Shown piece after piece: positions 34,041 to 44,100 of a stretch of DNA of 64,000 nt. The notes beneath the pieces were generated by a model. That model was not told the DNA's origin. It saw nothing but the letters and a program-made list of their open reading frames with translations, and searched no databases. Numbering within the stretch: the first letter of the stretch is position 1; each line of letters opens with the position of its first letter. Where the stretch lies: assembly GCA_016297005.1 (NCBI GenBank), contig JAEDHK010000003.1:1-64000 (forward strand), written 5' to 3'. The DNA is from Clostridia bacterium (lineage in GTDB: Bacteria > Bacillota > Clostridia > Christensenellales > DTU072). The translations under genes were made by a program, and so were the position numbers.

Positions 34041-36503
34041 TTAAGTTATATTGCGTTCTATCGATCTGTTTTTTCTGATCCTAATAGCAATAGCAACGTA
34101 TGTGAAAACGTAAATAAGCATAATTGCGGCGACAACAATACCGATTTCCGGCGGAAAATAAGAAATCGTCGCGTATCGATCGATGAGTTTTCCGAGTTCA
34201 GGCATAAGCAAGTTGATAATAAGACTGAAGAAAAGTCCGATTATCCCGCCCGAAAATGCAAAAATTACGCCTTCTAAAAGCGATAGCAGAAAATACTTTT
34301 TACCATCGAGCCCGGTTGAATAAAAGATGTTATACTCTCTTTTTCGATCATGTAAAGTAGAAACGGTTATATTAACGACGCCGATAAATGCAACGGCTCC
34401 TATAATAAACTGTAAAAGGCGTAATAATAATTCGATTCCGTTAATTCCGACATTGGTCGATTGAACCCAGTCCTCATAAAACATAATATTACAAGAATAT
34501 TTTTGAATCTTATCGGACAAATCCTTATAAAGATCCATCCCGGAGACGTTTTTATTGGAGATCACAAGCACGAACGAGTTTTTTAATTGTTCGTTTGCTT
34601 TATTGAGTATAAAACAAACTCTGTCATCCTTCGTTACCGTTCGATCTATTGCGGCGATTGTGTATACTTTTTTTTCTCCGTTCTGGTAAAGTTCTACTTT
34701 TTCCCCGACCGTTTTTCCAAATCTGTTTGCAAGGTCATAGCTTAAAATGATCATATCGTCATTTGTAGCAAAGCGTTCAGACTCCTCTTTCGTCAAGGCC
34801 GTTGAGACAAAATCGACGTCCGAAACGTCGTTCAACGCATATAAAGTATATTTGAATTTTTTATTATCGGCGACCGTCTCATATTCTTGATACTGCAATA
34901 AAATACTCTTCTCTACGCCGAAAGTGTCCGAGATTTCGGAATTTACAACATTCATGTCCGTTGTCGAGAATATTGTCTGCACAATATAATCGCACCTGAA
35001 ATGGTTGTAATACGGTTTAATTGCTCCTATGACCATGGATACGATAGAAACGGCGATAAAAGAAAATGAGATAACGGCGCCGACGATTGCGGAAAGCGCC
35101 GCAGTATTTTTATTTCTTCGGATGGACACTGACGATAATTTAACGATCCCTTTTCCGAAAGATAACAAACGAGAAGAAAAGGATACGAGATAAGGCGTGC
35201 CCAAATAAATCAGCGTGGCCATTATTGCGATCATAACGAAACAAACGTACACGATCGACTGCGGATAAAACACCACGATAACGATGCATATGGTCAACAA
35301 AGCGATCAGGACAAGAAATAAAGGGATCCGCTTCTTTATCGAACCAAGCGGCGGTTTATCCGAACTCGCCCTGACCGATCTTTTTACCAATAAATATGCC
35401 GGAACAGTCGCGCAAAGTAACGATACGATCATGCCTAAAAGCATAGATAATAGATAATGATAGAATCCAAAGCGTATGGCGCCGGCAAAATTGGGTATGA
35501 CCTTGATCTGTACAATCTGCATGGCGAATCTTCCCAGGACGGTACCTAAAACTGCTCCTGCTAATCCGTATATTAGACCCTCGAAAACCAACATGCCGAT
35601 ACACTGCGCAAAGGACGCGCCTACCGCCTTAAAAACGGATAATTCCTGCATTCTCTTTTGATATATGACTAAATAAGAGCTCAATAAAATAAACAGAACA
35701 AGGGCAAGAACAAAGAAAAGCATAACGGTAATCAGTTTTTGATTGCCCGAAACGACTGATTCTATATGCTCGTAATCGATAGCGTAATCGACATTTACCG
35801 TATCATCCGGAAAACAATCCCGCAATGCAGAGATTGCGTCGGGAACATCTTCGTTATCGTACATTTTGACGTATACGTTTGTCAATAAACCTCTGTCTCC
35901 GAAAGCGGAAAGATCGGTCATAATATTATTAACGGCGGTGTTTGCGAATACGCCTTGGGATTGGAAAAGATAGGTAACGACGAACTTTTGGTAAGAATCG
36001 TATAAAGAAATATAGAGCTCAATTTCGTCGCCGACGGAGAGACCGTTTTGCTTGGCGAAATCGTAAGATAACCATACTTGCGGAAAGGCAGATACGAATT
36101 CGGGACCGATCCCCTCCTGATAATATAACGAATGTGAATGATAATTATAATAATGCATGAGATCTGTCGCTTCGATCAGAACCACTTTTTCTTGAACTTC
36201 ACTACCTTTTGTCGTTTTAAGTAAGGCATATAACTCTAAATACTTATCAACGCTTTCTACATTTTTTAAATTCCTGATCGCGTCGTCGACTTCGTATTCG
36301 GATAGAATATCGCCTTTGATTTCTATTTGAGCCTGATCAGGTAATCGTGAGGCTATCGATAACTGCAAATTATAGAATACGTCGCGTAAAGAAAGTGTGG
36401 CAAAAAACAATGCGGTCAGGATCGTGATCGTAAAAACAATCACGAAAAGCTGTCCCAAATTATCTTTTACGCTTCTGAACGTATGATGCAATATAATCTT
36501 CAT
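34041..36503 (-). CDS. ABC transporter permease, FtsX/MacB type
   Basis: An 820-residue membrane protein with an N-terminal helix (~14-36), a large outer domain, a first group of three helices (~250-375) with FKAVGASFAQCIGMLVFEGL, central helices (~395-475), a second outer domain and a last group of three helices (~690-800) with FYSTGLDGKKYFLLSLLEGV. Two FtsX-type units in one chain is the layout of bacitracin-type/mechanotransmission permeases, which move lipids, lipoproteins or peptides or signal to envelope enzymes. The partner ATPase gene lies directly upstream (ATG adjacent to its stop). It is the last gene of the 34-49 kb operon. Confidence 0.85.
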   Translation of the reverse strand: MKIILHHTFRSVKDNLGQLFVIVFTITILTALFFATLSLRDVFYNLQLSIASRLPDQAQIEIKGDILSEYEVDDAIRNLKNVESVDKYLELYALLKTTKGSEVQEKVVLIEATDLMHYYNYHSHSLYYQEGIGPEFVSAFPQVWLSYDFAKQNGLSVGDEIELYISLYDSYQKFVVTYLFQSQGVFANTAVNNIMTDLSAFGDRGLLTNVYVKMYDNEDVPDAISALRDCFPDDTVNVDYAIDYEHIESVVSGNQKLITVMLFFVLALVLFILLSSYLVIYQKRMQELSVFKAVGASFAQCIGMLVFEGLIYGLAGAVLGTVLGRFAMQIVQIKVIPNFAGAIRFGFYHYLLSMLLGMIVSLLCATVPAYLLVKRSVRASSDKPPLGSIKKRIPLFLVLIALLTICIVIVVFYPQSIVYVCFVMIAIMATLIYLGTPYLVSFSSRLLSFGKGIVKLSSVSIRRNKNTAALSAIVGAVISFSFIAVSIVSMVIGAIKPYYNHFRCDYIVQTIFSTTDMNVVNSEISDTFGVEKSILLQYQEYETVADNKKFKYTLYALNDVSDVDFVSTALTKEESERFATNDDMIILSYDLANRFGKTVGEKVELYQNGEKKVYTIAAIDRTVTKDDRVCFILNKANEQLKNSFVLVISNKNVSGMDLYKDLSDKIQKYSCNIMFYEDWVQSTNVGINGIELLLRLLQFIIGAVAFIGVVNITVSTLHDRKREYNIFYSTGLDGKKYFLLSLLEGVIFAFSGGIIGLFFSLIINLLMPELGKLIDRYATISYFPPEIGIVVAAIMLIYVFTYVAIAIRIRKNRSIERNIT

Positions 36504-37178
36504 TTATTCCTCAGAAAGTTGTCCGTCGCTGATTCTGATGATTCGGTTACCAAAAGAGGCGTTTTGCTCGCTATGCGTTACCTGCAATATAGTTGTTTTT
36601 AATTCTTCGTTGATTTTTTTCAATAATAACATGATTTCATCTGCGGATTTACTGTCTAAATTCCCGGTAGGCTCGTCTAAAAAAATGATTTTCGGTTCGT
36701 AAATCAGACCGCGAGCGATCGCAACTCGTTGCTGTTCTCCTCCGGATAAATACCGAGGCAACTTATCTTTAAGATGGTCTATCGATAGATACTTTGTCAA
36801 TTCGTCATATTTCCGTTCATATTTTTTTACGTTTTTACCATCCAACATGAGTGGCAAAAGAATATTTTCTTTTACGGTCAGGTAGGGAGCTAAATTAAAA
36901 AACTGAAAGACAAATCCAAGCTTCGTTCTGCGAAGTTTCGATAGCTCTTTTTCTTTTAATTGACATATATTGACGTCTTCAAAAAAGACGGAACCGCTTG
37001 AAGCGTTTTCCATGCCGCCGAGGATGCTGAGCAACGTCGATTTACCACTTCCTGAGGCGCCGAGAATACTGATGAAGTCTCCTGTATAAACGGTCAAAGT
37101 AACCGAACGAAGTACAGGCTCGGACGCATTATCGTATTTTTTAGTGACGTTATCAGCTTTTAAAACAATATTATTCAT
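36504..37178 (-). CDS. ABC transporter ATPase, LolD/MacB type
   Basis: A 224-residue nucleotide-binding subunit. Walker A GASGSGKSTLLSILGG (~36-51), signature LSGGEQQRVAIARGL (~140), Walker B IIFLDEPTGNLDSKS and the switch histidine in TILQVTHSE are all intact. This is the family that pairs with FtsX-type permeases, and the permease gene follows at once. It overlaps the upstream unknown gene by 8 bases. Confidence 0.93.
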   Translation of the reverse strand: MNNIVLKADNVTKKYDNASEPVLRSVTLTVYTGDFISILGASGSGKSTLLSILGGMENASSGSVFFEDVNICQLKEKELSKLRRTKLGFVFQFFNLAPYLTVKENILLPLMLDGKNVKKYERKYDELTKYLSIDHLKDKLPRYLSGGEQQRVAIARGLIYEPKIIFLDEPTGNLDSKSADEIMLLLKKINEELKTTILQVTHSEQNASFGNRIIRISDGQLSEE

Positions 37179-38640
37179 GTTTGATTAATCCCCAATCGTT
37201 TGCTTTATTTGTCAACCAGATATTGAATACGGAACTGACGTACAATTCGATCAACTCGGTTCCTGCGTCGAATTTTGCCGCAAAAGAAGCTAATTCACTT
37301 ATATTATCCATTGCTAAAACTTCTGAATAAGAATAATTTTTATCGGCAAAGTACGCGATTGAATCAATAAGATCCTGCGAGTCTTTTTCTATCATATCTT
37401 TATAGGTTAAATAATTTTTGTATGAGTTTTCGTTTGAATCTGAAATTATAAACAAAAGATATCGCATGGAAAGCAATTTATCCCTGAACGAATTTATCAC
37501 CGTCTTACTATCTTTATCGGAATATAACTCCATTGCGCGAGAGACGGCTTTCGACATTTTTTGCGCGGAACAAATACGGTATCTGGCGTTAGAATCCAAC
37601 AAATAGTTCAGCTCGGCCTCTTCGTCCGGTTCTAAAAGATTTTCTGATTTTTTCTCACTTAAAATTGTTACTTTTGCATAATTTTTCTTATATTCTCCCA
37701 TATAATCGGCATATGCGGAAAGGTCTTCTTCTTCAAAAACGGTAAGTAGATAACCAAAAAAGCTAAATAAACTTCCAAAAGACCCCCTAACGTCTGAGTA
37801 GTACTTGTCAATCTCATCTTTGATTTCAGGATGATTAGTTGATGGAAATTCGTCCGGTAAACCAAATATTTTTTCGAAAGTAAATAGGTCTCCGATCTTT
37901 GCTATATCCAGATAAAATCGACCTAATTGAAATAAAGCCGTCCGTAAAGAATACATGCTTACGTTCTTACCTAAAGTATCATTCGTTCTTGAAAGCATTC
38001 TGACAGCGAAAAAAGTATCGGAAAACAACGAAACAATATTTTCTCGACCGTATAACCTTAAAACTTCTTTATACGGGCTCGACGAGTACAAAGACAGATA
38101 TGAAAACAAAAACGAAGAAAACTCTTCTTCCGTCAACGTTGTGATCTCGAAAAACTTATTAATAAAACTCCCTATGATGGAAAAAAACGTGTTTTCTCCA
38201 ATAGAAAGCATCATAGAATCCAGCCAATCGGCTAAACCATCCAGATCTTCGAAAGGAAATTCTATCCCGGAAAAAATCGCAGATAATTTATTCTCGTTGA
38301 TCACTCTCGCAATATAACCGAGACGTGCGGCTGGTACGTTGGCGTCCTGCATAGCGGCAATGATACGATCGGTTAAAAACTTAACTTTGTCGTTAAACCC
38401 GATATTTTGCAAAAAATCACTTTTAAGATAATTTTGAAGTGCGGAAGAAAAATCGGACACGTATGCAAAAGAAGAGTCATCGGAATAATAATCCGTGCTC
38501 TTATTATCGTCGTAGTACTCCCATTCGTTATATTTTACGTTGGATAAAAGCAGCGTAGCAAGAATCATTCCCGCAAGTATAACGAGTACGAGAACGAGTG
38601 TGATAATCAATGTTAAATTCTTTTTATCAGTCTTCTTCAT
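37171..38640 (-). CDS. unknown membrane-anchored helical protein
   Basis: A 489-residue protein of no family that I recognise. One N-terminal membrane helix (~10-34; KKNLTLIITLVLVLVILAG) after a positive start, then an acidic Tyr/Asp/Ser-rich linker (~37-60) and about 425 residues of predicted helices outside the cell, rich in Phe, Ser and Leu with almost no cysteine. No catalytic motif is seen. It overlaps the phosphoesterase gene upstream and the ATPase gene downstream, which suggests a structural partner of the ABC permease or of the surface lipoproteins. Confidence 0.7.
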   Translation of the reverse strand: MKKTDKKNLTLIITLVLVLVILAGMILATLLLSNVKYNEWEYYDDNKSTDYYSDDSSFAYVSDFSSALQNYLKSDFLQNIGFNDKVKFLTDRIIAAMQDANVPAARLGYIARVINENKLSAIFSGIEFPFEDLDGLADWLDSMMLSIGENTFFSIIGSFINKFFEITTLTEEEFSSFLFSYLSLYSSSPYKEVLRLYGRENIVSLFSDTFFAVRMLSRTNDTLGKNVSMYSLRTALFQLGRFYLDIAKIGDLFTFEKIFGLPDEFPSTNHPEIKDEIDKYYSDVRGSFGSLFSFFGYLLTVFEEEDLSAYADYMGEYKKNYAKVTILSEKKSENLLEPDEEAELNYLLDSNARYRICSAQKMSKAVSRAMELYSDKDSKTVINSFRDKLLSMRYLLFIISDSNENSYKNYLTYKDMIEKDSQDLIDSIAYFADKNYSYSEVLAMDNISELASFAAKFDAGTELIELYVSSVFNIWLTNKANDWGLIKHE

Positions 38641-40396
38641 GGCGTACGTTTATGGTTATACTTCTGTCGTCCGGGTTGGAATCTGTTAAAAGATCTTTTA
38701 CATAATGATCGAAAAACCCTCTCTCAAACAGATTTTCCAGATCGACGGTGTATGTGCCGAAATATTCTCCTACTGACGTTATTATTCCTTTCGTTATCGT
38801 TTCAATCATGTCGGAAAACGTTGTTATTGCCTTAAAATCTGTCTTAATTGATGAAAAAAGCATCTGGTACTTCATGCCGATTTGAGAATCAAGGGCAATA
38901 TCGACAATGGTGGGAATGAGATTGCTTTCGTAACATTCGAGCACTCCTTCCGCAAACAGTCTGTCTAAATTAATATCTATTTTTGTATTGTTTTTACTCA
39001 AAAGTGAAATTTCATCGGATTTTTCGTCAAAAAGAACAAATATGGAATATGCAACGTATTTTGAAATAAAGATCTCGGAAGAGGAGCGTAAATCTTCATT
39101 TCCTTTTATAAGAGAGGACACGAATATTGGAACGATATCCCAAAAATTCTTGTATTCTGTCTGAGGTAAAACAATATCATATCTTTTTAAAATCTTTTCT
39201 AAACTTTGTTTCCCTTCGGCGTCTTTTTCATACAACGGCATAGAAAATGCGGCGTAAATAATATCGTTTTTCAGTATATTCCAGAAAGTATTATTGCCAA
39301 AATCGATTTTATTTAAATAATAATTGAAATAATACTGAACGGTTTGATTGATTTTTTCTGAGAAATGTTTATAGGCATATGCCGGGAAATCGGCTTTCAC
39401 TGCCCTGACAATCTCTTCCGAAACAAAAGGACTGATTGAGTCGCAATCAATATGATTGAGCGTAACGGTATCTACCATAATTTTTTCATCAGAGTAAGTT
39501 ACGCTTCGATAATTGGACTCGCAAAAGAGCGTGCTACCGGTTTCTACTTCATAATACACTTCTCCTGCACCGTTTTCATAGCCCATAACGTCGTTTAAGT
39601 GATTATGCCCGACAAAACCGAGATATGCCCCATCCCAAAGCAACCCTTGCGGCAAATATGCGTATTCCTCAGGTACCTTTTCGGAAATCAGCGAAACGGC
39701 ACCCGGCCAATGATTCATAAACCCTTTATGAGAAAGTAAAATCGGAATAAGGTTATTCTCTTTGGCATCCGCTGCTTGTTGTCTTACCCACTGTATTTTT
39801 TCTTCCGTGACGTCGTTGATCATACTTGACTGGAAAGCGTCCGTATAGTAAGCGATATTATCAAGTGCAATAAGGCGGAATTTATTTTGAATATCCGCCG
39901 AATAACATAGTGTTCCGGGTAAGACCGACGTTGCTTCTTTATAACCGTAATCCATATATAGTTCTTTAAACTCATCCTGGGTAACGGAATAATTTTTTCT
40001 TGCTTCGTTACTCATAACGTCGTGATTTCCGTTAATAACGTAGACCTCTACTCCGGCTTTTTCCAATTTTCTTAATTTTGACGCGACGCATAAATGCGAA
40101 ATACGGTCTCCTCTTTCGGTAAGGTCGCCTGCCAAAAGAAGAAATTTATATTCCCCTTCGATGAGTTGGTTGACAATGGCGTCGAATATGGGCTCGGATA
40201 GATGAAGCATCTTATCGGTGTTTTGATAATAGTCGACGTTTTCTTCCGTAATCAAAGAATTCGCTAAAATATGGATATCCGTTGCAACGGCGAACCGATC
40301 GTTATGGTCAGGAACGACCTCTCCCTCTTTTTTGCATGAAACGGAAAACATAAGAATAAATGTTATTAAAAAAATAAAAAATAACTTTTTTTTCAT
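38627..40396 (-). CDS. lipoprotein calcineurin-like metallophosphoesterase
   Basis: A 589-residue secreted, lipid-anchored enzyme. Signal residues 1-20 with Cys21 (FSVSC). All metal motifs of the calcineurin-like fold are present: FAVATDIHI (Asp40, His42), LAGDLTERGD, INGNHDVMS, LLSHKGFMNH and GHNHLNDVMG. The C-terminal ~280 residues are helical without a known domain (AYKHFSEKINQTVQYYFNYY). Likely acts outside on phosphodiesters or phosphomonoesters of the envelope or of nutrients; substrate unknown. It follows the sirtuin gene by 21 bases with GGAG before the ATG. Confidence 0.85.
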   Translation of the reverse strand: MKKKLFFIFLITFILMFSVSCKKEGEVVPDHNDRFAVATDIHILANSLITEENVDYYQNTDKMLHLSEPIFDAIVNQLIEGEYKFLLLAGDLTERGDRISHLCVASKLRKLEKAGVEVYVINGNHDVMSNEARKNYSVTQDEFKELYMDYGYKEATSVLPGTLCYSADIQNKFRLIALDNIAYYTDAFQSSMINDVTEEKIQWVRQQAADAKENNLIPILLSHKGFMNHWPGAVSLISEKVPEEYAYLPQGLLWDGAYLGFVGHNHLNDVMGYENGAGEVYYEVETGSTLFCESNYRSVTYSDEKIMVDTVTLNHIDCDSISPFVSEEIVRAVKADFPAYAYKHFSEKINQTVQYYFNYYLNKIDFGNNTFWNILKNDIIYAAFSMPLYEKDAEGKQSLEKILKRYDIVLPQTEYKNFWDIVPIFVSSLIKGNEDLRSSSEIFISKYVAYSIFVLFDEKSDEISLLSKNNTKIDINLDRLFAEGVLECYESNLIPTIVDIALDSQIGMKYQMLFSSIKTDFKAITTFSDMIETITKGIITSVGEYFGTYTVDLENLFERGFFDHYVKDLLTDSNPDDRSITINVRHEED

Positions 40397-40417
40397 TACA
40401 TCTATCTCCGAGTCATT

Positions 40418-41158
40418 TTAGAAAAGAACGCTTTCAATTTTCTCTACAACAGAAATTACGTCTTCGTTTATTACAAGATTAGCTATGGGATCGAAGTCCG
40501 TACGCTGTTTATTGATCAATACAAGTTTTTTTCCTGTATAATATTGCACGAAAGATGCCGCCGGATATACGGTCAAAGAGGTACCGACAATGATCATACA
40601 ATCGGAATCGGATATAGCATTTACCGCTTTTTTCCAAGTCGATTCGTCCAACGGTTCTTCGTACAATACTACGTCCGGTTTAATAATTCCTCCGCAAACG
40701 GTACATTTCGGTACGGAATCAGTCTTCAAAATCGCGTCTAACCCGTAAAACCTGTTACACGACGTACAATAATTGCGTTCGACGGAACCGTGTAATTCAT
40801 AAACGATTTTATTGCCGCCCTTTTGATGCAATCCGTCGATATTCTGCGTTACTACGGTTATCTGCTTATCCGGTAGACTCTCCAATTTTGCAAAAAACAG
40901 ATGAGCTTTATTCGGTTTAGCGTTTGGATAAACCATCTTTTTGCGATAAAAGTCGTAAAATTCTTTTGTATGGTTTAAAAAAAACGAATGAGAAATGATC
41001 TCTTCCGGACGATATGATGAATCATTTTTTTGATTATAGACGCCGTCTTCCGAACGAAAATCGGGAATGCCGCTCGCGCAGCTGATTCCCGCTCCTGTAA
41101 AAACGGTTATTTTTTTACTTGATTTTATAAAATCAGCCAGTTTGCTATATACGTCCAT
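40418..41158 (-). CDS. NAD-dependent protein deacylase (sirtuin, Sir2/CobB family)
   Basis: Cytoplasmic NAD-dependent lysine deacylase of 246 residues. Seen: NAD motif GAGISCASGIPDFRSEDG near residue 23, TQNIDGLHQKGG, the catalytic His in YELHGSVERN, four zinc cysteines (CTSC and CTVC 21 residues apart), and IIVGTSLTVYPAASFVQY. The Ala-Tyr-Arg pair of desuccinylases is not seen, so deacetylation is the more likely activity. I chose the ATG at 41158, one base past the stop of the giant lipoprotein gene, rather than the TTG at 41167; the gene has no ribosome site and depends on coupled translation. Its place in an envelope operon is odd. Confidence 0.92.
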   Translation of the reverse strand: MDVYSKLADFIKSSKKITVFTGAGISCASGIPDFRSEDGVYNQKNDSSYRPEEIISHSFFLNHTKEFYDFYRKKMVYPNAKPNKAHLFFAKLESLPDKQITVVTQNIDGLHQKGGNKIVYELHGSVERNYCTSCNRFYGLDAILKTDSVPKCTVCGGIIKPDVVLYEEPLDESTWKKAVNAISDSDCMIIVGTSLTVYPAASFVQYYTGKKLVLINKQRTDFDPIANLVINEDVISVVEKIESVLF

Positions 41159-41159
41159 A

Positions 41160-44100
41160 TCAATCAAAAACCAGTTTGTTAAGTAACTTCATAACGGGTC
41201 TGATACCGTATTGGTCATAGGTAACGTTTTTGTCAAGCAATATTCTGCCGTTGTCGTCAACGACAAACACATTTGTTTCATTGTTGCCGGGAGAACGCAA
41301 CCAGTAATACCCTTTTGTGTTATCATTATCTGACAAAACCATATCGTAATACTCGGTATATCCTGCCTTTCTGAGATCGCAGGCTTTATTTGCGGAAGAA
41401 TTAAATCCGTACATGATGTTCATCGCCTCCGCATAGGAGAGCAAGTATAAATAGTCTTCCGTATTGTTTTGCACTACCCACGGATAAACGGACTTATCGT
41501 TGAAAGAAGGACTTCCCATCTCCGGCTTATTATTTACGGAAGTTAATTTCTTTTTAATAAGATTAATCTCGAAAGAATTAAAAACGGTCGACATAAATTC
41601 TCCGTTAAGATACTCTCTTAAATAACTGTATTCCCAATTGTTCGCGTACAAGTTGCCTTCCTGATTGGTCGTATAATTAAATTGAGAAGTCATAAAAAGC
41701 TCGTGCGCCTGCAAAAGAACATTCTCTGTGTCTTTTCTCAAAATATCCCAACGTATTTTTTCAACGCGGAAATACATGTCTCCTTCTTTATAGTATTTTT
41801 GTGTTTTGCTCCTGTTGTAGTAATAACCATCTTGCTCCGCAACGGTATTAATTTCGGAAAATTCTACCGAATTCGGATCAACGTAAGAGGATTGGTACTC
41901 TCCGAGGTAAATATACTGTTGACCTGTCGATTCATCCGTATAGACGGTAATGTCCGGTACGGGTTCGCTCCATTTTGCATAAATGCTGACTTTACCCGTT
42001 TCCGCATATTGGATAGCAACGGAGGGATCGACGATATAACGTTTTTTGCTTTCATTGTAAAGAGAATACTCTTCGCCGCTGATGGGATTGCGATAATACC
42101 ATCCTTCAAAAATATAGTGCCCGCTTACGCCTTTTTCCGTTTCGTAACGCATAGGATCGATCAATGCAAAAGGCTCCGTATTTAATCTGTTTCCTTCCAC
42201 GGTGCTGCTCGGATCCGTATAATAGAAAGTCGTACGATTTTCCGGTGCGTTCACATACGCTTCTTCATAATTGATATCGTATTTTACGTAAGAATCCGGA
42301 GGATACGTATTATCGTTTACGTTCGTCCACGTGACGATAAAAATCAGGTTTTGTTCGAGCATACGGAATTTGTAAACGCTCATTTCGGGCGAATATGCTT
42401 CGTCGGCGGCAGTTTTTAAATCTGTGATAAAACGATAATCGTCTTTGATTGATTTGATTTCACCGGTTTCGGGATCGTAAAGCATCCATTCTTTGAACAC
42501 AAAGCCGCCGTTGGACGTCGCTCTCAGTTCTATCTCCGAACCGACCGACAATTCCCCCAAGAATCGGTATTCTCCCGATTCAGTTTCAGGATTAATAATT
42601 TTCATCGAATAATAATTGAATTTGCCGTAGAGATAGATATCGTCGGTAATTTCAAACGAGTACATGCTGTATTTCTTATTATGAAGCGTAAAGATCGGTT
42701 CTGAACCGGAATAGGAAACGTTGGTGTAATCGCTGATTTCAACTCCTTCTCTGTTGAACCACCCAAGGAAAGTTTCGTTTTCAAACGGAACGGCAGTAAT
42801 GGAAAAATCGTCGAGATAAGGGATAAGATTACGGAATGTTCCGCCCTCGTCCGGGAATCTTCCACTAAGTTGTAACTCTATCCGACCTGTGGCGCCAACC
42901 GAATTCAGTTCTACCCTGTATAAATCTCCTCCGGAAACGGGAACTGTAATGCCGTAAGAGGTACTGTCGGTCAATACATTATTATAAATCGTTTGCGCCG
43001 TATTGACGTTATAGATCAGAACAGATTGCGTCATAGTCGACGACTCGGTTCTTAGATTGATCGTGTATTCGGCGTCGGATAAACCGGTAAAATAGTACGT
43101 TCCATTGTTTTGAGGATAAGAATTGGCAATACCTAACGACAATACCTGCGACGCTGTTGCATTATAATCTTGCAAAGAGTACCATTTTGCGTATAAAGTG
43201 AGATCGCCATAAATCATTCGAGAAAAATCATACGGTTTTCCGCTCGTCTCCGCATTGTCGTACCAACCGGCAAACAATAAACCGTCTTGCACGTTACCGA
43301 TATTGGCAAGTTGCGTCGGGTAGAATAACTTTTGAGTAGTAGATACTTTTTGAGAAACGATCGTACTGTCGGATTCTTGCGTTATTACGGTTTCTTGCCT
43401 GTTAAAGACGATATATGTCCGATTGTCCGAATACGGCGTAACGTTAACCCTATCTACCGAGTCGCAATACTGATACCTGCCGACGAAATCGGACATATAG
43501 CCGTTAATTTCTACTCCTAGTTCTGCAATCGGCTTTCCGTAACCGGATTCATAGCTGAAATAGCAGTAAACAGGGTCGCTTCCCACGCCGAAATTAAGAT
43601 CTGCAGGCAATTGTGTAACGGAAGAAAGCAAATGCGCGTTAGCTTCGTCCGCAAATAATACGTTAGCACGATAAGGCATAGACGCGTCACGCATGCTCAC
43701 TGCGGTAATAAAAGTTGTATTGATGCCGGATACGGGCTTTTTCTTCCAGATCAAATAGACAATCTTGCCACCCTCCGATCCGTTCAGATCGACTTTCGAG
43801 TACTGATACCCTTCGGATGCAATTCTATTAAGAAGTTCAGGATTGTATTCATCCATATAAGCAAATCCGATTTCGGAAATGAATTCGTGAGAAGATTTTC
43901 TCATGTCCTGCGTAACGAAATCAATCGTTGCCGAATAGCCGTCCGGAGATGTCATCTGCTCTTCATCGGACATTTCGATATAAACAGAATAATAGCCCCA
44001 TTTACAAGCGTATTGCAACGACGTCTCGGGAGCATACTCAGTAAATACGTCGTTATTACTATTCTTACAATAAACCGTTTCGGTAATGTTTTCGTTCTGA

